NCBI GenBank assembly: GCA_013115145.1
Contig: JAAPAO010000504.1
Span: forward strand, 1 to 26,706
From: Perkinsus chesapeaki
Lineage: Eukaryota > Perkinsozoa > Perkinsida > Perkinsidae
Reading direction: 5' to 3'
DNA: 26,706 nt
Each line of letters opens with the position of its first letter. The first letter of the stretch is position 1. Below are positions 10,381 through 20,478 of the stretch, piece by piece. Both the position numbers and the translations under genes were made by a program. The notes under the pieces were generated by a model that was not told the DNA's origin, made no database searches, and saw only the letters and a program-made list of their open reading frames with translations.

Positions 10381-12249
10381 ATGTCTTCCCCAGAACGTTC
10401 AGACTCGCTGGTCACTGAGGCCATTACCCGCGCTGCCGTCATTGGAGGCGGTAGTTTCGGAACAGCACTTGCCCTTGTTCTAGCGAGAAAGGGATGCGAA
10501 GTTTCGGTTTGGGCAAGGTCAGAGCAGCAGTGCGAGACGGTAAGTCCGATACTGGCATTTTTGCCGTTAGAGCGGTTACTCAAAAGAAAGGCGGTTACAA
10601 AATTGTGAGCAGTAATCCAGCGCTCGCTTTCCTGGGGCATTTTATGGCTCTATCGCCGTCGAGGGTGAGGAGAATATTCTATAATGAACCCGAAAATTCC
10701 TCGAATATGTCTCTAGTTAGCTACTCCTCGATAGGTTAACGAAACCCGTGAGAATTCTAAATACCTACCAGGCGTCAAACTGCCCGACTCTATCCAATGG
10801 ACTACCTCCGTTGAGGAGGCTGTAGCAGGTTAGCCCGACAACCAGTAGAAGTGTGAGCCTGGTGATGAAAATGAGTTTATCAGGTGTCGAAATGGTTTTG
10901 CTTGTCATACCAACTCAGTTTTTGAGGAACTTCGTCGCCACTCACAGGTAGCCTTGCGTGGCTTTGATTATCACTTAAGCTTACTTCCTCAGAGATATCC
11001 TTCCTGTTGGCGTTCCTATCGTTCTGTGCGCTAAAGGTATTGAGGTGGACTCTTGTGATACACCTTATCAGATCGTCGAGGATGAGCTGCCCGGTAAGTA
11101 GCGCCTTCCAGTTTCGCTCTAGTTCTTCTAGATGCCTTTATTTTTTGACGGCATAAAGTTAGTATGTGGGGACCTGTGCGTTCATCTGTGGAGCTCTCTT
11201 CATTTTCCTCTATGATAGGTAAATATAGCAAATATCTAGCTGTCTTAGCTGGACCTTCATTTGCCAAGGAGATGGCTCAGAATCAGCCCACCAACGTGAC
11301 TGTCGCCTCGAAGAACAAAGAAGTTGCCACCAGGGTAGGTAGCTCCTCTTACTGCCTCCCCCCCGAAAGCCGGAAGCAGCTAGCTAGATGCGTATGCAAT
11401 CATTGACTTCCTTGTTCCAGGTTCAGAACCAATTGTCTAGTCGAGAAGCCAATTTCCGTGTGTACACTTCTGACGACTTTATCGGCTGTGAGATATGTGG
11501 CGCCGTCAAGAATGTAGGAGACATCCCCCTTATGCCTACCCCTCCAATCATGTCGTAGGTCCTCGCAATTGCGTCTGGTGCATCCACTGGTTTGGGCTTT
11601 GGCAACAATACTAGAGCAGCTCTTATATGCCGAGGGCTTGCGGAGCTTAATCGCTTAGGTGAGACCGATTCCCTCTATGTCAGATATCATATGCAGTTGC
11701 ATTCACTTCGCCGGGAAAAGAACTAGACGGCGCTCAAATTTTTCTCAAATTTATTCAAAAGTCCGTCACGCTTTAGAGACTAAGTCCCTAGTAGCCCTGC
11801 TCTTCTGAGACTCTCTGCATCGTCCATCTTTTATCTTCAGCAAGGAAGATGGGTTCCAACTCCAAATGTATGTCCGGCCTAGCTGGCGTAGGCGATCTGC
11901 TGCTCACATGCTCCTCAGAGCTATCCCGTAACTTCACTGTAAGCCTTCATATCTGCCACTCAGCCCACACGTCTTGATCAGGTCGGTTATAGATTAGCGA
12001 AGGGCGAGACCCTGGATGAGATCAACTCCTCTATGAAGAGCGTTGCCGAGGGTGTTGCTACTGCTAAGAGTTTACATACCTTGGCCGCCAAACTGGATGT
12101 AGACATGCCCATCAGTAAGCCTCGAAAGTACGTGTCTTCGTTCTATTATTGTGATCCTAGGTGGGGAAGTGTACAAGGTCCTCTATCAAGGTAAGGACAT
12201 CAGAGAGGCGCTAATGCTGCTTCAGAGCCGCCCTCTGAGGGAGGAGTGA
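10381..12249 (+). CDS. gpsA: Glycerol-3-phosphate dehydrogenase [NAD(P)+], gpsA type
   Basis: Ten exons (10381-10539, 10735-10828, 10884-10947, 10993-11093, 11219-11334, 11421-11513, 11559-11658, 11841-11938, 11982-12114, 12161-12249) give 348 residues; bacterial GpsA has about 340. It interconverts dihydroxyacetone phosphate and sn-glycerol 3-phosphate, feeding glycerolipid synthesis and redox balance. Seen: Rossmann loop GGGSFGTA (22-29), LAGPSFAKE, the catalytic-lysine motif GAVKNV (Lys208), [24 protein letters not shown] and VAEGV. The last motifs place it with bacterial/plastid GpsA rather than animal GPD1. About 17 residues precede the fold, without a clear targeting signal, and there is no C-terminal SKL. 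Start: the ATG at 10381 is the first in-frame ATG. Introns are 44-55 nt except at 10540-10734, 11094-11218, 11335-11420 and 11659-11840. The stop is 143 bp before the next ATG. Confidence 0.95.
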
Positions 12250-12392
12250 GGCACCGTCCTGTTTCCATTTGTGATGATATTATCTTTTACCGGTTTAACG
12301 GTTTTAAGCTCGAACACTGCACTACCCAGCACAGTTTCTAATCTCACTGTTCGTTTCGAGTTGGAGAGTATCCCGTCAAGAGCAGTGTGTAG

Positions 12393-15300
12393 ATGACGGA
12401 AGGCCCTTGTGCTGTGTACTCGTGGGGGCTGGCTACCTTCGGTAGGCTAGGGACTGGATCCCTCACAGGGGCAATACAGCGGCCTAGAAGGGCACTAGGG
12501 GAAATCAAGGAAGACCGTGAGGAATGAATGCCCAGCGATAAACAGACATGCAGATGATTTCAGATGAAGTCGTAGATACTGCTTCAGCGGCACATCAGAC
12601 TTTCATTGTCCTACAGTCCGGGGCATGCCTGGCTTGCGGTGGGGTGACCCTTCTCTATGACATAGGACTCTGGTGGCTCAGGCTCCAACGTTACTAGCTG
12701 TATGGGAGGAGCTGCAGAGGGAGAAACCGACGCAATGTGGCCGGTCTTCAAACAGATACCATCCGTCCCACTCGAATGGAAAGTTAAGCAGGTGAAGTGC
12801 CCAGAAGTCCGAGCTTTGTAGGCGGGCTTAGGTGGCATGCGGATCAGACCTGGCTCTTGGAGCGCATACCGTACTTGTCACCTCAACCGGCAGAGTCTTC
12901 ACTTTGGGTTGCGCCAAGTAGGGCTGGACTTTGCCGTTTTCAATAGCAGATCGTCTTAGACTGTGTGGCGTCGGGCCAACTGATGAGGATGTTATCCACA
13001 CTCCAGCGTTAATAACTCGCTTCGTCATTCCGTGGCATGTCGCGGAGGGCAAGAGTAATCATCGCGAGTAGCGAAGTACCCATGCTGAGTTCAGGCTCGA
13101 TTAGGATATCGAGCTGCTCGGCGGGTGGGGCATGCTCGGCCGTGGTGTCCACTGACGGCACTGTCTTCACCTTCGGGGCCTTGGCATCCGGCAGGCTTGG
13201 GTCGGTGCCCTTCCTCGCTACATTTAGCGGATTGCTCCTCAGTTATCGTCGACCGCATAGTGGTGGCGACTACCAGCTCCGCCCGAGGGCCATCAGACTG
13301 GAGTCGCCAGCTGAGCAAGTCGTCTGTGGCGCAGCTCACATGTTAAGCATCGGCGTGAACGGGCGGCTCTGGGCATGGGGGGAGAACTCGGCGGGACAGC
13401 TCGGACAGGGCCACCTACTTGATGAGTATTCTCCCGTGAGGGTGCACCACCCCTCCCACGGCTCAGCCTGGAGCCCTTCGATCAGCGCGTGTGGCGGGAG
13501 CTCGGCGGCCATAGATCGAGTAGGGCGACTGTATCTTTGGGGGCATGCGATGGTGTACCGAGGCGGCTCGGGGGCGAGCGAGCGGTATGCTACTGTAGCC
13601 ACAACTTTCGGCATTCGGAAGATATCATTTCCGTGGGCATGGCCGCATCAGATCAGAGGCCTCGAAGGGTCAGGAGCACGCATCAATGATGCGTGGTGCA
13701 CAAAGGAAGGCATACTCTTCCGTACTAGTGAAGAGGTCCTCTACGAGTGGAAGAATCAAGCTGTTCGCTCACCTGAGGGAGAGCTCGAGAGTGATGACGA
13801 CGACGACGAAGATACTACTTCGAGCGAGGAGGAACTGCCTACAGATTTCAGCAGCGTCTCAACCCCACCTGTCCCACGAATAGTGGAGCTGCCATTTTTG
13901 CGGCACACCAAAGTATCCGCCGGGCCGCAGCATGCAGTGGCGGCCGGGCATATTGCTCACCTAGCGCTTGCCGAGTGCGGCAGGTTGCTGCTTGAGGGAC
14001 GCCAGCATCTTCCCCATGCCGATCATGTTCTTGGCGGAATTGCCGTCCATGGCGCGCTACTGCGGCACCGTCTCTCGGCGGGCGCCTACCTGGCAGCTGT
14101 TCAACCACAAATGGAGGCAATAAGCCACACTGATGAAGCTCTGCTAGATTTGGTCGAGGAATTTAGAGCGAGCTCGGCCGGAAAGAAGTCTGGTATCGAG
14201 AACTCCTCGGCCGATGGTGATCGGACTGGGAGCACTACAGCGAGGACCGAGAGCAGAGTAGAAGGCCTCATAGACACGGTGTTGGTGGATGACTCTGAAG
14301 AAGGCAACAATAGTAGGGATATCGCATGGGTGAGGTCGGCTCTGGCGATGCTCAGGTTCCTTCCCCGAGATACCCGATACCCTTCGATTCTCATCCTTGC
14401 CTTCGTCGGTAGTGATGTCCTTTTTATATTTCATCTATACCGATGGCCTGCCCTCTTTGGCAAGGCTGGACGATACCGCTAAACAGCTGTTGGCTCACAT
14501 TGCTCGGTGAGCCCAGCTCATCACATGGACGCCCGGAGCGATACTTCAGGTGTCTTGACCTTCCAAGGCTGCTGGCATTGGTCGAAGGGGATGACGCAGG
14601 CTGCACTTCAATCCCTAGGGTGCTGTCGGAGATGCTCTACTCACCATGGCCCGAGTTCCTCGACGCAGAGCTCCCGTGTGGCCCATGCGCTGTCGGCCAC
14701 ACGCCGACGACTCGCCTGAGAGCTCACATGTTCATCCTCGCAGCCCAGGGGCTCTCTCCCTCTCAGTTTGAAACAGTCCCCGTTGACTTCGCCAAGGCGA
14801 TACTTTGCTTCGTATACACCCAGCGCCTACCAAGGAGCTTGAAGTTTCCTAGAGGCCACTGGGTGGCTTTTGCCGAGACCGCGAACGCTTTGGGCCTGTA
14901 CTCGCTGGCGGCTGTGGCCTCCGATAGAGTAATGCGTCAGCTATCGGATAACACTTGGGCAAGTATCGCTATCGAGACAGAAGGGTCTCGATCCTGCAAA
15001 CTGGTGCATCTCACGGCACTGGCATGGGGAGTTACTGAAGCCGTCGTTCACGTGCGGCAACGCATGTCGGACTTGAGGTGGTTCACCGAACCGGAGGATT
15101 TGGTCGCTGTAGAGCCCCGTGTGGAGAAACTGCTGGGGACATACGCATCTGGGAGTGGTGGTAGCACACAGCTCGGCTTCCTCCGCAGGAGACGGCCTGG
15201 CCTTTATAATGAGCTGCGGGATAGTGTAAATTTACGGTAACTTGTAGTGGTAGTGTTGCATGTTGTAGGTTTCACGGGATGTGAAAGAGGCTATTCAAGC

Positions 15301-15726
15301 GGAATCGGTGGTTATGCAGCACGTGTCCTATTACGATAAGCTCAGTGACACCGGTGACACCGGTGAGGCACCGCCCTGAGCGAATGCGGATCTTACGTCG
15401 AACATTCAGTTGCTTCCGAGTCGTCCGGGCCGGAGTTCCGTGGCTCTATCGCTCGCTGCCTCCTGGAGCTCATAGCCCTATTAACCATTGCAGGTTTGGT
15501 TATTTCAGTGGTAGGTTGCAGGTCTTCTAGTCCTGCTCAAATGTTCTTCTAGATTCGATATGCCACCACTCCGGAGGCCCCTGTATGGGCCAGGAATGCT
15601 TCTGACTGGCTTACAAACTATGAGACTCTCGTTATCTACTCTGGCGGGCCCGCATTGAAGGTGGTTGTCAATGTCGCAGTGGCAGCAGCGACTGTCATGT
15701 ACATGTTCAAGCGTCTTTCTAGCTGA
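12393..15726 (+). CDS. RCC1-repeat protein with two BTB domains and C-terminal membrane segments
   Basis: Twelve exons (12393-12516, 12564-12638, 12682-12791, 12832-12917, 12960-13054, 13095-13200, 13261-14329, 14370-14506, 14550-15225, 15269-15362, 15410-15510, 15553-15726) join to 948 residues. The N-terminal ~250 residues are RCC1 repeats (VYSWGLATFGRLGTG; VFTFGALASGRLG; LWAWGENSAGQLGQG; LYLWG), forming a beta-propeller. An acidic Asp/Glu run (ESDDDDDEDTTSSEEE) follows. Two BTB modules can be read: one around AVHGALLRHRLSAGAYLA with its end FLYFIYTDGLP, and a second, LRAHMFILAAQ with AILCFVYTQRLP. The tail has two hydrophobic stretches (LLELIALLTIAGLVISV; ALKVVVNVAVAAATVMYMF), predicted membrane helices. 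RCC1-BTB proteins often act as adaptors, for example for cullin-3; that is family knowledge, not shown here. An in-frame TAG just precedes the ATG. The intron 13201-13260 has 60 nt and no stop, but removing it restores GRLGGG. Confidence 0.82.
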
Positions 15727-16151
15727 TGCGATAATGTTGTGTGGTTGAGTTTGCTCAGTGATGGGCTGCGCGCCACCTCTGGTGGATTTGGTTAGTCCTC
15801 TGAAGATTTGATGGAAACTAGAGAGTACCAGTGAGCTAATCAAGCATAACTATCGGCGTAGTTCTACTTAACATTGGTTAATGAGCGCCTTCGAGGCTTG
15901 TTCGATGGATTCAGTCACAGGACAGGAAGGTCCCCGGTTCGAACCCGGGTGCGGGCATTTCTCATGTCATTTATTTTCTTCCGTGAAAGTTGGGCCAGAA
16001 CGAGGTTATATCGTGTCATAATACTGAGATATTTGACCTATAATTATCCCAAATGGGCAGAATCATCATATAGAGCATAACGCGGTGACCGTGGGGTAGT
16101 AAAATTTTATTTTTCTGCCACCTGTTAGTGAGATACATCGATTGCGCAGAA
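15727..16151. other. Intergenic, with an orphan tRNA-like T arm
   Basis: No gene is supported here apart from the T-arm remnant annotated separately. The stretch follows the stop of the RCC1-BTB gene and becomes A/T-rich after 15960. Confidence 0.4.
15925..15957 (+). pseudogene. tRNA 3'-half remnant (T arm, B box)
   Basis: The segment has an AGGTC variable-loop-like stretch, a perfect T arm CCCGG-TTCGAAC-CCGGG and the 3' acceptor-like TGCGGGC-A. The order resembles a eukaryotic tRNA-Val 3' half. No matching 5' acceptor (GCCCGCA-like), D arm or anticodon arm is found upstream within intron-sized distance, so a working tRNA is not supported. No T-run terminator of five or more follows. Confidence 0.4.
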
Positions 16152-16727
16152 TCATGCTTTCCCGATTCTGGTGTTCTCCCGGGACAGCCATATTGAGGGA
16201 GTATATCTCCCTTTCTCTGTCTTTTTTTCTGATTGAAAGAATACTCTGGCCTCTATCAATGCATTTAGTGTCAATTTGAGTAGTAAATAGGCCTCTCCAC
16301 GGGCCATCATGCTTCCTGGCCATCGAGAGCTCCGCACTCGACAGTGCGAGCCCACTAAGATGCTGTATGTTATATCATCGGAGAAGGATCTTAAAGAGAT
16401 GGAGGTAGTGCTACTAAAACGTGGTCCATCTTGCATGGGTTTAAATGCTTCTTTAGTGTCCATATAGCAAACATAGTGCTCTCGGACTCCTTCCATTTCC
16501 GGCTTGAAATATCTAGATTTGGGAGATAACGTATGGCTGCTGCTGAATAATGCTAGTAGCTGAGGCGAAATGACCATGGCCTTTGCGTATTCAACATAGG
16601 CTAGCATTGGTAGAACCGAGAACATTGCTGGCGCATTCGAGATGACGGCGAATCTTACAGCATTGTGGTGTGGATGTCTCCTTAGTGCTTGTTTATTATA
16701 ATTTAACTTCGCAGAATTCTTTTTCAT
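16152..16727 (-). CDS. Unassigned 191-aa open reading frame
   Basis: A single uninterrupted frame runs from the ATG at 16727 to the stop at 16152. I recognise no domain. It starts MKKNSAKLNYNKQALRRHP and has a mildly hydrophobic stretch near 35-60 (MFSVLPMLAYVEYAKAM) and a Ser/Arg-rich middle. It lacks the introns that break every recognised gene here and lies between two plus-strand genes. It could be a recent or mobile-element-derived frame, or chance. Length alone makes it worth listing. Confidence 0.3.
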   Translation of the reverse strand: MKKNSAKLNYNKQALRRHPHHNAVRFAVISNAPAMFSVLPMLAYVEYAKAMVISPQLLALFSSSHTLSPKSRYFKPEMEGVREHYVCYMDTKEAFKPMQDGPRFSSTTSISLRSFSDDITYSILVGSHCRVRSSRWPGSMMARGEAYLLLKLTLNALIEARVFFQSEKKTEKGRYTPSIWLSRENTRIGKA

Positions 16728-16799
16728 GGAGGGGACTTTTACACGGGGGAACCGTTATCTTTCCTGGTAAACTGTTTTCATTGTGACATTCGCCCTGAG

Positions 16800-19700
16800 A
16801 TGATAAGAGCGGTTCGTATAACACCTGCCGGTTTGCCCACATCCTCCCGAGTTTGTTATGCTATCGCTGACCCACACTAGCTGCATTCCAGTACCTGTGC
16901 CTTAACTTCAGTCTGAGAGCGACAGGAAGGTTTTTACCACGGCGGAGCTCATCGAAGCGGGCCTACAGGAATCTCCGCCCATTATGTTTTATGAACCTGG
17001 CTCGGAGGAGCTGGCCGAGTTTCTTGGCAATAAAACGGATGGAACGCCGTCAGATAATGTCCCTGGTACTACACCACCAGCCTCTGGATCTCATTGAAGA
17101 GGCTCTCGCCCTCATCCGATACTTATCACGGAGTTGATGCTGCTTCTACTGCTGAATCTGACTTGGTAGGAAAACGGCACCATTCGACTGAGCGGCAGAT
17201 CATAACACCCCACTCCGCCGTTGAGGAGATAGACCTGTCGTCTTGGGGAATCACTCCGAAACCTCGGGCATTGTTGATAGGGTACTATCCTGCCGAGGTC
17301 CCCAATCGATATAGTATAATTTCATTTATTCAGCAACCAATGGGGCACAGCTACACCTGTCGAAGAGCGTTGCCGTCGGCAGCCGAGATGGTTGAATCAG
17401 GAAATAGGCTCTTCGTAATACGGGTCGATCTTATACCCCATTCAACCATAAGCATAGTTTGTCTAATATAAAGGCGTAATAATGAGAAACAAGCCTGCAA
17501 TATCTAGCAATAACCGTATAAGCTATAAGGGAGAGTGTTCCCCAATTCGGTCACAACTTGGTTGTATTGATAGTGGTGTGTGAAACGCTTGTTTAAGAGT
17601 ATCATATATTCGTTCAACTATCGATAGTCGGAAACTCTCAAGTAGTTCTGAAGCGCCGCTCTTTGCTTTGTATTGGTACAGCAAGGTGTGTACGGCTATC
17701 GAGAGATTGTATTTGATTGTATTGTCACCTTTATGTCAGCGCTGTGATTGATGAGGCCAGTTTGGACGAGTTGGACATAAGAGGTACAATAATCGTCTCT
17801 CCTTCCGAGAGAGCGTCATCCCGCCCGATACTTTGTGGCAATTTCAGCCCCGTTTCTGCACTACGATGCAACGCAGGACGACTTAGACTTTGTGGAGTCC
17901 TGGAATGCCTCCAATGAGCCATTGATTACTATTGACCAACTTCTTATAGCATTCGATACATGGGAAAAGCGCACCTTGGATGTAGTAGAGGATTCCGGCA
18001 GTACGGAAGTAGCAGCTGTCGCCGCTTTCAGTCTCACCCGGTGGACCAGACGACGGCAATGCAGTCCCTCGAGAGCCGCGTCATTGGCACCGATGCGGAT
18101 CTACCGGCTCCTAAAGTTCTCAATCAGCTCTATCAACGATGGAAAGATGTGACACGCCTCACTGAGAAACGTATCCGCTCATTGGTGGGTCCAGGCTCGA
18201 ACCAATAATGGGGGCAAACCGCTCCTTCGGCAGCTGTGGGCAGTAGGCCAGAAGCACACGGATCCTCCACCGCCATCCCGGGGGCACAGTAATGGCTCAG
18301 CGGCTCTCGATTGGTGTACGTTGGTCGTTGTAGGAGCCATGTGGACTATACAGGCTCGTATTGCGTCGGGTGGAGGAGGGAGCTCAGCACAGAAGATGAA
18401 ACTAAGGCGACCAAGAAGGAACACACGAGAGCTGATGACTAAGGTAATGGAGGAGTGATGCTCGACGGTTCTGTTATATATACTATTAAATTAGTATCGT
18501 TGAAATGAACTCTGCACTGGCCCCTCATTAGAATACTGTATTGTTGGTCGCCCGTATGTGTTGCTATGAAGGATTAATTTTGCGGAAAACTTATCCTTAA
18601 AACTAGTATCGGTTTTCTTACCTTCAAGATTTGCTTGGACGACAAAGTTCAGAATACTGCTGGCATAGGGGACACCAGCCGATACTTCAGTATTAGGAAC
18701 CTGTTTGAGTTGTAGCTCCGCAGTGGTATTGGAGCTGGTTCAACCGCTGACCGGGCTGCCACTGGCGCTTCAGTCGCTGAGCCGCTTCTGGCTGGCCGGT
18801 GCATCTATTGCAGGCGAGCTTGCTTTCAGCTTGACTTGGTGCTCGATGACTGGAATAAGATGCGTGGCCTCATCGGCCTTGTTAGTGAGCGTGAAGAGCT
18901 TCGACGGTGGCTCAGCGAAGTTAGTGTATCAGCTCAGAGAACGGTACGTGAAGGAAGAGGGGTAAGGGGCGTCCATCTGGCGGTGAGGAAATGCGAGTAT
19001 CTTAGGGGAGCATGAGAGATGGAGCTTGGACGGCGTTACGAGGGCAAATACGAGGGTAAGGAGTCGTGTAGATAGGGGAAGAGGCCCAGTTGTGGACTGC
19101 ACAGATATTATGCGAAGCATGAGGTGGAGCGGCAAGTGGAGACAAAATCGGAGACGTTCGATCCGATGGAGCTCGTGCATGGCCATAAAAGGAAGGCAAC
19201 AGCTATTGCGTCCGATACTTCGGTGAGAACTACTCGATATGAAAGGTTATGTATAGCTGGTTAGGAGAGTGATTTATCAACTACGGAGTCTCCTCAACCG
19301 ACGACTGGGGCGCCGAGCAGCAAGAAGGCAGCAGCCCTGGCAGCCGATAGACTGCCTTCCCCGGAGCTCAACCCTAACATCGACTATATTGTAAAGATAC
19401 GACGTCGAATAGGCCGGGACCAAAGGGAGTATTTGGACAGGTAAGGCTGACCAGGCTCGTATCGACAAGAGCACAAAACACAATTATACAGTTTTCGTAT
19501 CGCAGCGCTAATCTGCTGTGCGTGAGACGTTGGTCGCGAAGAATGTCGCCTTTGAATGGTTTTGAAATAGCAAGGTTTTTCCAGGGCAATCATTCCACGA
19601 GAGCTTGCACAAGCTACAGAGCAGAGCGACGGTCCAGTCATTGTTGATCCGATGTCCGGAATGTGAGGCTACTTCTGCGGTGGGGAAGCGATGATACCGT

Positions 19701-20478
19701 CTATGTCCTCAGGCCGTATGACCCTGACCCGTCTGTGCCGGGATACACGCCGCCTCCGTGGTTTGGTCCTGTGGTCGGCGCCCCTGGAATGACGGTTTGC
19801 CCTCCTGGGGCGCTGGCACTGTCTCCGTCGTGTGCCTCTGGGGACCTACAACGCATTGTGGATTACTATCGGGAAATTGACAGGTCCGATTCAGCGAGCA
19901 AACATGATTCGGTAAATGGCCTCCTCAGACCCGAGATATCTGGCCTTGGAAATGCCGAGATGAATACTTCGGCGGTTGCATATGATTATCTCGATCGTCT
20001 TTATGAAGTCACGAAACTTAACCACGAAACTGTCTGTGGTGGGACGTTGGGAGCTCACACAATAGATTTGCGGATGCGCAATACTAAGTAAGATGCCCTC
20101 CCAGTAGCTTGTTGATATGGAGTTCTCTGGCTTCTCAGCAATTCGCTCGGAGTTGGTAACCGAACGCAAGAGCTCCTGTCTGACGAGTGCGAGAGAATCC
20201 ACGCATGGGTGTCTGATGCCTGGCGTATGACCCGCGTGCTGAAGCAAAAGGCCAGAGTCGGCGAGCCTCTTGGATGGTCTGGCCGTGCGCCTAGTCCAGC
20301 TCTGCCGCCCCAGCCACATATGGCCCAGGCTAAGTTGCAGCAGCAGAGACTGGCACCTCCAGCGTTACAAAAGCAACTGCAACACCAGCATCATCAACAG
20401 CAGCAGCAGCAGCAACAACTGCAGCAACAACTGCACTTTGCCCCCAGAGCCATCCAGGTACCGTTGCCGCGACAGTAG
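16800..20478 (+). CDS. EPL1: Enhancer-of-polycomb (EPL1/EPC)-like chromatin protein
   Basis: Exons that keep frame are 16800-16850, 16912-17065, 17170 to about 17299, 17740-17783, 17848-18008, 18050-18148, 18195-18443, 18830-18919, 19006-19055, 19105-19222, 19265-19440, 19585-19662, 19713-20087 and 20139-20478. Joins at 17300-17739 and 19441-19584 are unresolved. EPL1/EPC proteins are the scaffold of NuA4/Piccolo MYST-type histone acetyltransferases. Matches in family order: RKVFTTAEL; HYDATQDDLDFVESWN with ITIDQLLIAFDTWEK (EPcA core); LNQLYQRWKD and GGKPLLRQLW; MTKLDLVLDDWNKM and SEREELRRWLSE; VKIRRRIGRDQREYLDR, like the EPC RRRVGRGGR segment. The C-terminus is Pro- and Gln-rich (20337-20475), as in animal EPC. 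The ATG at 16800 is the first good start. The 386-nt intron 18444-18829 contains an open frame that could be an alternative exon. That it is one gene is inferred from continuous phase and order. Confidence 0.7.
20337..20451 (+). repeat. CAG/CAA-rich polyglutamine tract
   Basis: Interrupted CAG, CAA and CAT codons encode Gln with a few His, ending in a run of eight Gln. The tract lies in the last exon of the EPL1-like gene. The mix of CAG and CAA makes slippage less likely than a pure repeat. Confidence 0.9.

Noticed and set aside
13848-14120. Antisense open frames under the large RCC1-BTB exon
   Set aside because: They mirror the G/C-rich coding strand and show no similarity or exon logic.
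15880-15960. Complete or permuted tRNA gene around the T arm
   Set aside because: No acceptor partner for TGCGGGC is found within reach upstream or downstream, and no anticodon stem forms; starting at GCGCCTT gives three mismatches in seven acceptor pairs.
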